Of a stretch of DNA of 57,411 bases, positions 1 through 8,533 are shown piece after piece (position 1 is the first letter of the stretch; each line of letters begins with the position of its first letter). The stretch covers positions 1-57,411 of the forward strand of contig JAJDZX010000133.1 of the NCBI GenBank assembly GCA_022824395.1, in the 5' to 3' direction. The notes beneath the pieces were generated by a model. It searched no databases, had not been told where the DNA came from, and saw only the letters and a program-made list of their open reading frames with translations. The stretch comes from Alphaproteobacteria bacterium. GTDB lineage: Bacteria; Pseudomonadota; Alphaproteobacteria; TMED109. The position numbers were made by a program, and so were the translations under genes.

Positions 1-751
1 AGGCGCCGCGCTCCGGCGCCGCACGCAAGCTCACCGACCGGGAGGAGGCCCTGCTGATCGCGACGGCCTGCTCGAAGCCGCCGCCCGGGCGAGCCCAGAC
101 GTGCTCGACCTCTACAACGAAACCCCCGACCCGAGCCGCCCCGTGATCTGTTTCGACGAAAGCCCGAAGCAGCTGATCAGCGAAACCAGGACCCCGGTGC
201 CGGCCAGGCCGGGACAACACCGGCGCATCGACTACGAGTACCGGCGCAACGGCACCGCCAACCTCTTCGTCTTCGTCGACGCCCATCGCCCATGGCGGAA
301 GGTCAAGGGCACCAGCCGACGGACCGCCGCCGACTTCGCCGCCTGCATGCGTGAACTGAGCGATGTGCACTTCCCCGATGCCGACCGGATCCGGGTCGTG
401 CTCGACAACCTGTCGACCCGCACGCCGGCCGCCCTCTACAGCTCCCTCCCGGCCGAAGACGCCAGGCGCATCCTCCGCCGGATCGAGTTCCACTACACAC
501 CGAAGCATGCCAGCTGGCTCAAAATGGTCGAGATCGAGATCGGCGTCCTGCAACGCCAGTGCCTCAGCCGCAGGATCCCCGACCGGGACACACTCGAAGC
601 CGAAATCGCGGCGTGGGAGCAACAGAGAAACCACAGCCAGGACCGCATCAACTGGATGTTCACCACCGAAAAAGTCAGAGAGAAACTGGCCAAAGCCTAC
701 CCAAAAACCGATACTTCCGAGCTTCAGGCCAAAGAGTCAAAACCTCTGTGA
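1..751 (+). pseudogene. IS630-family transposase with internal deletion and frameshift
   Basis: Remnant of a DDE transposase of the IS630 type. The N-terminal piece (about 3-92) reads in one frame as KLTDREEALLIATACSKPPP, the usual IS630 helix-turn-helix lead-in. From about 95 the sequence continues in another frame with VLDLYNETPDPSRP and runs to a stop at 751. The catalytic core is visible there: CFDES (first Asp), VVLDNLS (second Asp) and HASWLKMVEIEIG (final Glu). In intact relatives several dozen residues normally separate the two pieces, so the second half of the DNA-binding region is missing and the frame is shifted. The 5' end lies outside or at the edge of the window. It is almost certainly inactive. 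It marks the left end of the accessory island. Confidence 0.85.
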
Positions 752-837
752 CACGACACTAGGAATGTTCCCGCAAAGAACGGTCTGCCTTTCGCGGCGC
801 AGGTCAGAGGGGCTCGCATCGACCGTATGTCTATAGA

Positions 838-1686
838 TCAAATGCCTTGGAAGAACTCTGGCTTCACGGTAACCTGTTCAACAGTTTCAGTTGCCACACC
901 AAGTCGCAGATTCCTCAGTAGATCGCAAAGATCCATTCCGTTGATGAGATCGATGGCAGGGGCTCCGTCTCTTACAGCTTCTCTTTCAGCTTCCCTGGTA
1001 AACCCTCCACTTGTTATGAACAGTCCCTTGTCTGCTCGGCCTACCATCGCCCCGCGAAAGTCCCGAATCTCCGGCGCACCCACCGAACCAGAGTAACGCT
1101 TGCACTGAAATCGGACATGAAATGAAATCAGGTTGACCCGGAGTACTCCAACTCCGTCGATTCCCCCGTCGCCGGAACGGCCGGTCACCTCAACTCTCGT
1201 GAAGCCGGATTCACGCAGCACAAGTTGACACAGACGCTCGAACGCATCCGGGCTGATTTGGCGGATGATGTCGAGCAGATCATCTTCCCAAGGTCGAGCT
1301 TCCATCGCCTTGTCAGCATCTTGGCCCAAAGAATCAACGGCCTGTCTCTCTTGTCGCCTTTTCCTGCGTTTCAATTGAACGAGCTCACGTAACTCTGTTT
1401 CCGTTTCGACGGATCGTCCGAAATTGGTGATGGTCCATACCCCTCGAGAGGAATTCTCGACAGCACCGATATGCTTCAATTCAGTACGGGCCCACCCCGC
1501 CTGATATTCGACTTCCGTCCCTGGGCCGCTTCCGTGTAGCTTTTCCAAAATTTCGTCGGGCAACGCAAGTCCGCTTGTTATGTGATCCGAGAGTTCATGA
1601 ATGGATGCTGAGCCTCCCCGGCTCTCCAAGGCCTTGAGAGTCGGCCAGAGCAGGTCCATACGTGTAGGAATGTTGTACTTTGTCAT
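838..1686 (-). CDS. Mrr-type restriction endonuclease
   Basis: Predicted modification-dependent (type IV-like) restriction endonuclease of 282 residues. Residues 1-100 look like the Mrr N-terminal winged-helix domain. Residues about 130-240 are the PD-(D/E)xK Mrr catalytic domain: GRSGDGGIDGVG supplies the acidic residue (Asp177) and FQCKRY the QxK pair (Gln194, Lys196). The length fits single-chain Mrr proteins. The start ATG at 1686 follows an AT-rich leader. Codon use is less GC-biased than in the housekeeping genes of the window, which suggests acquisition. It stands alone on its strand, next to a methyltransferase-HNH fusion on the other strand. Such proteins typically cut DNA carrying foreign methylation. 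The fold is secure; the target is unknown. Confidence 0.88.
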   Translation of the reverse strand: MTKYNIPTRMDLLWPTLKALESRGGSASIHELSDHITSGLALPDEILEKLHGSGPGTEVEYQAGWARTELKHIGAVENSSRGVWTITNFGRSVETETELRELVQLKRRKRRQERQAVDSLGQDADKAMEARPWEDDLLDIIRQISPDAFERLCQLVLRESGFTRVEVTGRSGDGGIDGVGVLRVNLISFHVRFQCKRYSGSVGAPEIRDFRGAMVGRADKGLFITSGGFTREAEREAVRDGAPAIDLINGMDLCDLLRNLRLGVATETVEQVTVKPEFFQGI

Positions 1687-1879
1687 TTGAACTTGGCATC
1701 AAAAACATAAGACACATAAGGCGTCGCGAGTCGGAATTTGGAAGCTTCCGACCTGTTGTCGTACGATCATAGTTGCTCAGTCGGCCAGATTGCGAGCCGG
1801 CTCAACGCTGGCATCGATCGTCCGAGCACCCGATATCCATCCCCGCGGATTTCGCTCCTTCTGCCAGGCCAGCGTGAAG

Positions 1880-2080
1880 CATGCTGGGCAAGCAGCGCGC
1901 CCACCTCCACCCAGTTCGTAATGGAGAGACCGAAGAGATGGCCTGCACCTTATCGCACCGGACCAAGGAGGCGTTCACGAAGCCTCTGAGCATCTCATCC
2001 GTCGTTTCCGAATCTGCGCCCGACGCTGTGCAGGTGTTGGGCACCGGCCACCTCCGCAGTTCGATACCGACATGCAGTGC
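1880..2080 (-). pseudogene. Decayed dsbB fragment (C-terminal part)
   Basis: Read leftward, this stretch encodes HVGIELRRWPVPNTCTASGA and, further on, ASLVRCDKV. A shift of frame near 1945 is followed by LFGLSITNWVEVGALLAQH. These are the second periplasmic loop, with its Cys pair, and the last membrane helix of DsbB. Aligned by eye with the intact DsbB at 14249-14779, 26 of the first 43 positions match, so it is not a recent copy of that gene. The CxxC half of DsbB is absent upstream, where a methyltransferase gene begins on the other strand. No start codon or intact frame remains. It is a relic, not a functional gene. Confidence 0.75.
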
Positions 2081-2111
2081 AATACAATGAAGCGAAAACT
2101 GCTCGAGCTCG

Positions 2112-3845
2112 ATGGGAATGGCAGATCCGATCGCTTGGTACGATGCGAACGCTAACACAGCCGTAGCGCAATATGAGGGACTGACTTCCGATACGGTCCA
2201 CGGCTGGCTTCGTGACTTGCTGCCCAAGACCTCGGCGACGGTCTTGGACATCGGCGCGGGCAGTGGCCGTGATGCTGCCTGGCTGTCAGCAAAGGGCTAC
2301 GACGTCGTGGCGGTCGAGCCTTCCGCATCCATGCGGGCCGCCGGAGCGGCCATCCATGCGCATGCCCCCATCCGATGGATCGATGATCGTCTGCCGGCAC
2401 TCGCCACCATTTCCAAATCTGGTCTGTCGTTTGATCTCATCCTTCTGAGCGCCGTCTGGATGCATCTGCCTCCGAGCGATCGGCCGCGTGCGTTTCGCAA
2501 GATCATCAATCTGCTCAAGCCGGGCGGCCTGCTGGCAATCGTCCTGCGCGACGGACCCACGGAACATGCAAGAGGTATCCACACCATCGCGCCGGAAGAG
2601 CTTGAAGGGCTGGCCCGCGATCACGGTGCCTTTGTCGAGAGGCATGCAGAGACGGAGGATCACCTGGGGCGTCCCGGCATCCGCTGGGTCCAGGTGGCGA
2701 TCCGATTGCCCGACGACGGAACCGGGGCGCTTCCGCTGCTGCGGCATGTCATCCTGAATGATGACAAGAGCTCAACCTACAAGTTGGCACTTCTCCGCAC
2801 GCTTTGCCGGCTGGCTGACGGTGCTGCAGGATTTACCCGTGATCACGACGACGAATTCGTCGCCGTGCCACTTGGGCTTGTCGCTCTGACGTGGATTCGG
2901 CTGTTCAAGCCCCTGTTATCCGCAAGTCTTCCGCAAAACCCTTCCAATGTCGGCCTTCGACGTCTCGGGTTCGTCAAGGACGCTTATCGAAGGCTTGCCG
3001 ACGTCTCGCATCTTGATATGCGGGTTGGCGTCAGGTTCTCGGGCGAACCTGCCGCAGCCCTTCACCAAGCGCTGAAAGACGCCGCAAACAACATCACGCT
3101 GATGCCTGCGACACACATCACGTATCCAAACGGAGGGCCGGTATTCCCGGTCCAGAAATCCGGGAGGGTGCGTCGCCCCTCGCTGATCACATTGGACCAG
3201 GCGTACCTGTTTCAGTTCGGCGAAATGCTGGTCCCGAGGCACCTTTGGGGGGCGTTGCGGCGATTCGGCGCATGGGTTGAACCGGCCCTCGTCGCCGAAT
3301 GGAGCCGTCTCATCAAGTCCTACGCTTCACGTCAAGGTGTCCGAGTAGATGATGCAACCATTGCAGCTTCGATGACGTGGGACGAGCCCACGCGCGACGT
3401 GGGCTTGGCAAGAGAGCGGGCGCTCAACATGTTGGCCGATGGTGACTTGCGTTGCGTTTGGAGCGGCCGAAACCTGGATGGACGATCCTTGGACATTGAT
3501 CATTGCTTCCCCTGGACAGCTTGGACCTGCGGCGATCTCTGGAACTTGATGCCGGCACATCGAACGGTAAACCAGCGCGAAAAAAGGGCGCTCCTGCCAA
3601 CGGATCGGCTTCTTCAGTCGGCCCGGGACAGGGTTCTTGGCTGGTGGGAATCAGCGTATGTCAAGGATCTGCCGATCGTCTCGGAAAGATTCTGGCTCGA
3701 GGCGACGTCGAGTCTTCCGACCGTAAATTCCGACAAGCATCGGCTGAGCGACGTCTTCGATGCCGTGTGTTTTCAGCGAATTCGATTGAAGCACGACCAG
3801 CAAGTGCCGGAATGGACCGGCGAGCGGCACGTGCGCGTCGACTGA
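2112..3845 (+). CDS. SAM methyltransferase fused to an HNH endonuclease-like domain
   Basis: A 577-residue two-domain protein. Residues about 40-150 are a class I SAM-dependent methyltransferase: motif I is VLDIGAGSGRDAAWL, followed by an acidic end of strand 2 (VVAVEP) and a LLKPGGLLAIVLRDG motif. A middle region (about 190-430) has no motif I recognise. Residues about 445-495 form an HNH-type metal-finger nuclease: CVWSG, then LDIDHCFPW (Asp463-His464), DLWNLMPAHR (Asn478) and VNQREKR. A methyltransferase and a nuclease in one chain suggest DNA modification plus cleavage, or a defence effector. There is no conserved (D/N)PPY motif, so base specificity cannot be read. The start could be ATG 2112 or the in-frame ATG at 2118. 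It is transcribed away from mrr and towards the convergent helicase operon. Confidence 0.8.
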   Translation: MGMADPIAWYDANANTAVAQYEGLTSDTVHGWLRDLLPKTSATVLDIGAGSGRDAAWLSAKGYDVVAVEPSASMRAAGAAIHAHAPIRWIDDRLPALATISKSGLSFDLILLSAVWMHLPPSDRPRAFRKIINLLKPGGLLAIVLRDGPTEHARGIHTIAPEELEGLARDHGAFVERHAETEDHLGRPGIRWVQVAIRLPDDGTGALPLLRHVILNDDKSSTYKLALLRTLCRLADGAAGFTRDHDDEFVAVPLGLVALTWIRLFKPLLSASLPQNPSNVGLRRLGFVKDAYRRLADVSHLDMRVGVRFSGEPAAALHQALKDAANNITLMPATHITYPNGGPVFPVQKSGRVRRPSLITLDQAYLFQFGEMLVPRHLWGALRRFGAWVEPALVAEWSRLIKSYASRQGVRVDDATIAASMTWDEPTRDVGLARERALNMLADGDLRCVWSGRNLDGRSLDIDHCFPWTAWTCGDLWNLMPAHRTVNQREKRALLPTDRLLQSARDRVLGWWESAYVKDLPIVSERFWLEATSSLPTVNSDKHRLSDVFDAVCFQRIRLKHDQQVPEWTGERHVRVD

Positions 3846-4439
3846 ATTGAGCTTATCTGCACTTCTGCTGACGCCGGATCAGCCGGTTGCCCAGACATTC
3901 GTCACAGTTGTCGCTCGTGATCAATTCTCGAAGCATCGATCCGTCGTGGCAACCCGCGTCGGATAATGCGGTCGGGCAGCCACGGGTCGGGTTTCACGGA
4001 CCAGACGTGCTGCCCTTCGGCGCAACTGACGACTCCACCGCATTCCGAGAATCGGTTCAGTGGATGCGGGAGAAGCCGGACCTGCTGGTCAGCACTCTCC
4101 ACCCCCGCCTCCAACGGATGCTTTCCGGACAGGACTGATGGCGGGCACTGGCGGGAAATTGAGCCGCTAAGTTCAACGACCTCCGCAATTACGCCGACCG
4201 CAAACGGATCCGAGGATGGCCTTGCGATGCCACCATCGTGGCAGCTCAGTTCCACGACTGAACGCGATGCTACCAGATCAAATCCCGAGTCCCATTAGCG
4301 AATGTCAGCGCGTCACTTGGCCCACAACAACCCTCTCCCGTGCTGGCCTCCCGCCCGGAGATGGAGTTGTGAACGTGATGCTTGCGCTGACCTGCCATAC
4401 AACTTCGATCCGATTTACCCCAGCGAATCCCGACTCCCG
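3846..4439. other. Gene-poor gap between convergent genes, with decayed coding traces
   Basis: About 590 bases between the convergent methyltransferase-HNH and helicase genes. On the plus strand one frame stays open from 3887 to 4138, hits stops near 4138 and 4162, then continues as FNDLRNYADRKRIRGWPCDA and stops near 4262. The same-frame continuation past two stops looks like a small broken gene, but I do not recognise the family. No RNA gene or clear terminator was seen. Confidence 0.4.
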
Positions 4440-4443
4440 TTAG
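4281..4443. repeat. Pair of 18-bp direct repeats at the helicase 3' end
   Basis: AATCCCGAGTCCCATTAG at 4281-4298 recurs as AATCCCGACTCCCGTTAG at 4426-4443, matching at 16 of 18 positions. The right copy contains the stop codon of the helicase gene. The left copy lies in non-coding DNA. It may be the scar of a local duplication or an integration event. Confidence 0.45.
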
Positions 4444-6755
4444 GGCGCCCCGACGGGCACCCAGAGCCCGCTACGAAACTCGCCGTTCGGCCGAGCATCA
4501 GTCGCGTCCAAGAGCGCCTGCGCGAATTCTATGGCCCCCTTCTTATCCATGTCTTCCGTTGATCGTGGAGGAACGATGCAGTTCGGGCAGCCCACACCAC
4601 ATTCGCACGCCGACGCTATGCCCACGCCAACTCCGAGAACCGGCCGCCATCGCTCCAGGAGCTTCCTGGCAATACCGATGCCACCGGGATAGCTCTCCAC
4701 AATGTAGGCTTTCTGTTCTCTCGCAACTGCATGTGGAAAGATGTCGTGTGCATCAAGCGGCACCGCAAACAGAGTGCCCACCCGCAGTAGTTGCTGAAAC
4801 GCGTTGATAGCAGCTGCCGACACGACTGTTGGCCGTTGTACCCAGAACGCGTGGGCGTTCTTGAATTGAGCAGAGTTGCTCTGCGGGACCCATTGGTCCA
4901 ACGCTTCCCCAGTGCGTTCATCTACCTCCTGCACGGAATTGATCGATTCGGTTATCAGTACCTTCCCGTAGTATGCATTTACCTCTGTGTCGCCTGAGAC
5001 CCAACGCCAGCCCGCGAAGATGTCCTGCTCCGACACAGTCGTGAACGTTGACACCCGTGTTCGCAGCCCGGGATCTGCTGATTCGAGTAGAATCTCACCG
5101 CCACTGCTGCCCGTTAACGCCACTTCTCGCACTCGGTAACTGCGCCCTCCATGCATGTAGATGGCCCGTTGGTATGCCTCACGAAACTGCTGCTGGGCAG
5201 ACAAGGTACCGATTTCCCGATTGCCTTCTTTCAGGACAAACATACCGGCGCCACCACCCCTGATATTCAAGCTGGAGTGCGGTCGCCACCTCCCGGTTCT
5301 TACCGGTCTAGCCCCTCCATCGATTTTCTTTCGCGCCGCGGTTTCCATCGCTGGTCCGAGTACAGCCGCGTCCTCGGTCAGGTCGGGAGTCTCAAAGAGT
5401 AGAGACGGAAGGTGCTTGTCCACGAGATCGTCATTCCCGGGATTGACAACAAGATCATCGAGTGGCTTGGCGAGGCACGACTCCAAGTTTGCAGCGTAGA
5501 AGCGATCCAGCGGGTTGTTGCGGGCGAAATACAGCACGAATGCCTCTGCCTGCCAACCGCGGCCAGCCCGTCCGATGCGTTGCCAAGCCGACATCATGCT
5601 GTCAGGGAAACCGGCCATGATGATCCCATCGAGGCTGCCGATATCGATTCCCATCTCAAGCGCGTTGGTTGTGAATACCAAGCGCACGTCACCACGCTTT
5701 AGTCCTTCCTGCACGGAGTGACGCTCGTCGGTTGCTAGACCAGCCCGGAACACCTTCACCGTCGACGGGTCCACGAGCGGCTTGCCGGCATCTCTGCGCT
5801 TTTCAAGCTCTCGCATCGCGATCGGATAACACGCTTCCGCAAATTTCCGGGTGGGGCAGAACGCCAAGACTGACTTGCCCTCCGCAATGCACGCCAAACC
5901 GGCCATCACCGTCCGTACTTGTAGGATGTCCCAATATTGGTAGTCAGGTATTTCTGGCCGCACGAACACGAACTCGCGCCGGGGTCTCATTCCGTCGCTG
6001 GCATTCACCTCAGCAAACTCTAACCCTGTCAGGTTTTCGGCATGTTCCTTGGCGTTGGCGCACGTCGCAGAGCACAGGAAGAATTGAGGTCGAACCCCGA
6101 GGGATGCTAAGTGGTAGGAGAGCCGTCGAAGGATCATGGCAACGTTCGAACCGAAGTACCCACGGTATTCATGTATCTCGTCGACAATCACCCATTTCAG
6201 GCCCGAATAGAACTTCGACCATTGTTCCGAATGGCCCAGAAAACTGTTGTGCAGCATGTCCGGATTTGTGATCAAGATCGGCGGAGGACTCTTCCGTAAT
6301 ACCGTTCTGTGCTCGTGGTCCGTGTCTCCGTCGTACCACCATGACTCAATCCGAGGCCCCGACATCGCGTTCGTCAAACGCGTGAGTTGATCGCGTTGGT
6401 CCAGTGCAAGCGCTTTTGTCGGATAGATCATCAGCGCATGCGTTCCGGGCTCCTGCAACGATTTGAGCATGGGAATCTGGAAAGCAAGGGTCTTTCCGCT
6501 GGCTGTGGGGGCTTGCAGTACGACATTCGCACCATCCAATGCTCGTGTTATCGCATCCGATTGGTGCTGGTACAAACGCTCGATGCCTCTCGTTTCCAGT
6601 ACCGTCCTCAGTTGTTTCCCGAGACCTTCAATAGCCGGTTCTGTGGCGTAGGCCGGCGCAATCGAATCCAACACACGGCGGCTGACCAGGTCTCCACCAA
6701 CTTCTCCGTCCCTCAGCGCGTCAAAAGCACGCAGAGCTTCCAGCAAGTCACTCAC
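4440..6755 (-). CDS. MrfA/YprA-like DEAH-box helicase with C-terminal DUF1998 (MZB) zinc domain
   Basis: Superfamily 2 DNA helicase of 771 residues from the GTG at 6755, which has AAAGGGG seven bases upstream; an upstream ATG at 6833 lacks such a site. Motifs in order: Walker A APTASGKT (about 82-89), DEIH box (about 192-195), SAT (LCSATCANA), motif V/VI TNALEMGIDIG and QRIGRAGR. Four cysteines in CECGVGCPNC (717, 719, 723, 726) end a DUF1998-type metal-binding region. Length and layout match MrfA/YprA, a 3'-5' helicase of a nucleotide-excision pathway in Bacillus, whose partner there is an exonuclease. Here the gene follows a PIN-domain gene and an XRE/ImmA-IrrE gene on the same strand, a context more typical of defence or stress islands. 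The helicase assignment is firm; the role in this operon is inference. Confidence 0.85.
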   Translation of the reverse strand: MSDLLEALRAFDALRDGEVGGDLVSRRVLDSIAPAYATEPAIEGLGKQLRTVLETRGIERLYQHQSDAITRALDGANVVLQAPTASGKTLAFQIPMLKSLQEPGTHALMIYPTKALALDQRDQLTRLTNAMSGPRIESWWYDGDTDHEHRTVLRKSPPPILITNPDMLHNSFLGHSEQWSKFYSGLKWVIVDEIHEYRGYFGSNVAMILRRLSYHLASLGVRPQFFLCSATCANAKEHAENLTGLEFAEVNASDGMRPRREFVFVRPEIPDYQYWDILQVRTVMAGLACIAEGKSVLAFCPTRKFAEACYPIAMRELEKRRDAGKPLVDPSTVKVFRAGLATDERHSVQEGLKRGDVRLVFTTNALEMGIDIGSLDGIIMAGFPDSMMSAWQRIGRAGRGWQAEAFVLYFARNNPLDRFYAANLESCLAKPLDDLVVNPGNDDLVDKHLPSLLFETPDLTEDAAVLGPAMETAARKKIDGGARPVRTGRWRPHSSLNIRGGGAGMFVLKEGNREIGTLSAQQQFREAYQRAIYMHGGRSYRVREVALTGSSGGEILLESADPGLRTRVSTFTTVSEQDIFAGWRWVSGDTEVNAYYGKVLITESINSVQEVDERTGEALDQWVPQSNSAQFKNAHAFWVQRPTVVSAAAINAFQQLLRVGTLFAVPLDAHDIFPHAVAREQKAYIVESYPGGIGIARKLLERWRPVLGVGVGIASACECGVGCPNCIVPPRSTEDMDKKGAIEFAQALLDATDARPNGEFRSGLWVPVGAP

Positions 6756-6878
6756 GAATTTGCCCCTTTCAGCTTGATCAAAACTCGTCGGGCGGGCATC
6801 AGAGTTGCGGGAACCGCGACAGATTGCACGCAACGGATCCTTCCGCTCCTCTTTCGCACAGCATTCATGGGATTACTG

Positions 6879-7409
6879 CTAGCCATTGGCCCCTCCAACG
6901 TTTTCCGCCAAAACCAGATCTGAAAGCACCGTCTTCAACCACGCTTCCGTGTAGTGGGACTTCAGGGGGCGCTTAGTCCGATGACCCACTCGCTTCAGCA
7001 ACTCTTCGAGAGACACGATCCGTTCCCGGAACCCGAGCCTGACTCCGCAGCGCAAGCTGGCTCTGTCAGGACCGCAGAGGGTCCAATCATCATCGCGTCC
7101 CAGCGCGTGTGCCCATAGCGACTCTTCACCCCTATCCAGCGCAATACCTTGACTCTGAATTGCCAATTCAGCGCGTTCACGATTTCCAACACAATGTTCT
7201 GCGGCCAGCGAAGCCCGTAGCTTGCTGACCACAATCAATTGCTCCGGTCGCCGAAGCTGGAAACCCGTCTGTGTCTCTGTTACGCAATCTTCAACGGTTT
7301 CAACCCGGTAGCCGCCTGCCAGCGCCGCCCATGAGCCCGTTCGATACGACTCAATAATCACGTTTGTGTCCACGAGCACCGATGCCCGACGGTCGACAGA
7401 TTGACTCAC
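6879..7409 (-). CDS. PIN-domain nuclease of the XRE-ImmA/helicase operon
   Basis: A 176-residue protein starting VLVDTNVIIES (residues about 11-21), the first metal-binding aspartate strand of PIN-domain RNases. Further acidic positions follow in VEDCVTET and in the segment ending RDDDWTLCGPDR, which resembles the conserved D/E-x-A-x-D core. Its ATG overlaps the stop codon of the upstream XRE/ImmA-IrrE gene by four bases (ATGA, 7406-7409), so the two are translationally coupled. The helicase gene begins about 120 bases downstream. PIN proteins usually cut RNA as toxins. Here the partner would be a protease-linked repressor rather than a small antitoxin. Substrate unknown. Confidence 0.75.
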   Translation of the reverse strand: MSQSVDRRASVLVDTNVIIESYRTGSWAALAGGYRVETVEDCVTETQTGFQLRRPEQLIVVSKLRASLAAEHCVGNRERAELAIQSQGIALDRGEESLWAHALGRDDDWTLCGPDRASLRCGVRLGFRERIVSLEELLKRVGHRTKRPLKSHYTEAWLKTVLSDLVLAENVGGANG

Positions 7410-8509
7410 AATTCAATCGCGTGATCGATTCCATGCGTTGCGAAAAGTTCCGCCAAGTCCTCAATGGGAAGACCGACCAACGTAGCCACGCGCCGAACAG
7501 AGACATGACCCTGATCGATTGCCGCCGCCAGTACCTCCATGAACGGTCGCGAAAATAAGGGCGGTGGCTCCAACTCGCTTTTGCGACCGTTGTTTCGAAA
7601 AGCAGCTTCTGGAAGCGCGCGCGCCTGCGCCTTGGTCAATTGCCCAAGCGAAACCAAACGCCACTTCAGGGCAGACGAAGTCACCTCCAATTCGCTGGAG
7701 GCGGCATTCAGCCGTGCAATCAGGCTGTCTCTGTCCATTTGTCCCCAATCGCCAAACTGCTTGAGCGAGGTCTTTGGCATCAGCACCGTAGCCGCAAAGC
7801 TGTCAGCAAGTTTTTCGACCCGGTCGCTACCAAAGTCACTGGCATCTTCCACGCGTTGAGGCGGCATCGCGTCCCACGTCAGGATGTGAAACAGTTCATG
7901 CGCAAGGTCGAAGTTCCGGCGCCCAGCTACTTCTCCTCGGGCGATCAACGCCACGTCAAGCTCGGGCAGTCGGCACGCCGCCCCGGAAATACCCTGATAG
8001 GCGTCGACTATGAGGACGAGTATCCCGAGGCGTTCTTGCATCACTGTCGCCAAACGTTGCGCCGGCACGGCCCCGAGTTCGAATTCCGCAACGAAACGCT
8101 CACCGTCCTCAACCGCCTCCTCGAGACTCGAACTCTTCGTCAGCCCGAGGGTTGGCCGAATCAGTGGCCCCTTTTGACCGACCTGCCCAGCCAAGGCCCT
8201 GTACGCACCAATCCAGCGAGCGGCTGTTTGCTCATACTGTGCAAGCTCCGACCTTCCAGCATCCCTCTGCCTCCAAGAGAACAACCCCTCACCATCCACT
8301 CGGAAGGGGTCAGTAAAATAGTCAAGCGACACATTCAGCTTGTCTACGGCGAGAAGCAGTTCCGAAGCAGTTACACGCCGCACGCCGGTTTCTATTGCCG
8401 ACACGGTCTGCCGATCCTTGAAACCGAACATACGGGCCAATGCGTCTTGAGAAAGACCATGTTTTTGCCGCAGCGCTCTAATCCGAGTACCGATTAACTG
8501 ACTTGCCAC
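7406..8509 (-). CDS. XRE-family regulator with ImmA/IrrE metallopeptidase domain
   Basis: Residues about 5-65 are an XRE helix-turn-helix (IRALRQKHGLSQDALARMFG). The middle and C-terminal parts form an ImmA/IrrE (COG2856) metallopeptidase with zinc motif HELFH at about residues 204-208. Such proteins repress a promoter until they, or a target repressor, are cut under stress. I chose the GTG at 8509 because AAAGGGGGG lies just upstream; ATG at 8533 is the alternative. The frame remains open to 9031, but that extension shows no family features. The stop overlaps the PIN gene start, and the helicase follows, so this protein is the likely autoregulator of a three-gene operon. Length is about 367 residues, in line with the family. 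Confidence 0.85.
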   Translation of the reverse strand: MASQLIGTRIRALRQKHGLSQDALARMFGFKDRQTVSAIETGVRRVTASELLLAVDKLNVSLDYFTDPFRVDGEGLFSWRQRDAGRSELAQYEQTAARWIGAYRALAGQVGQKGPLIRPTLGLTKSSSLEEAVEDGERFVAEFELGAVPAQRLATVMQERLGILVLIVDAYQGISGAACRLPELDVALIARGEVAGRRNFDLAHELFHILTWDAMPPQRVEDASDFGSDRVEKLADSFAATVLMPKTSLKQFGDWGQMDRDSLIARLNAASSELEVTSSALKWRLVSLGQLTKAQARALPEAAFRNNGRKSELEPPPLFSRPFMEVLAAAIDQGHVSVRRVATLVGLPIEDLAELFATHGIDHAIEL

Positions 8510-8533
8510 TGCCCCCCCTTTAGAATCTTGCAT

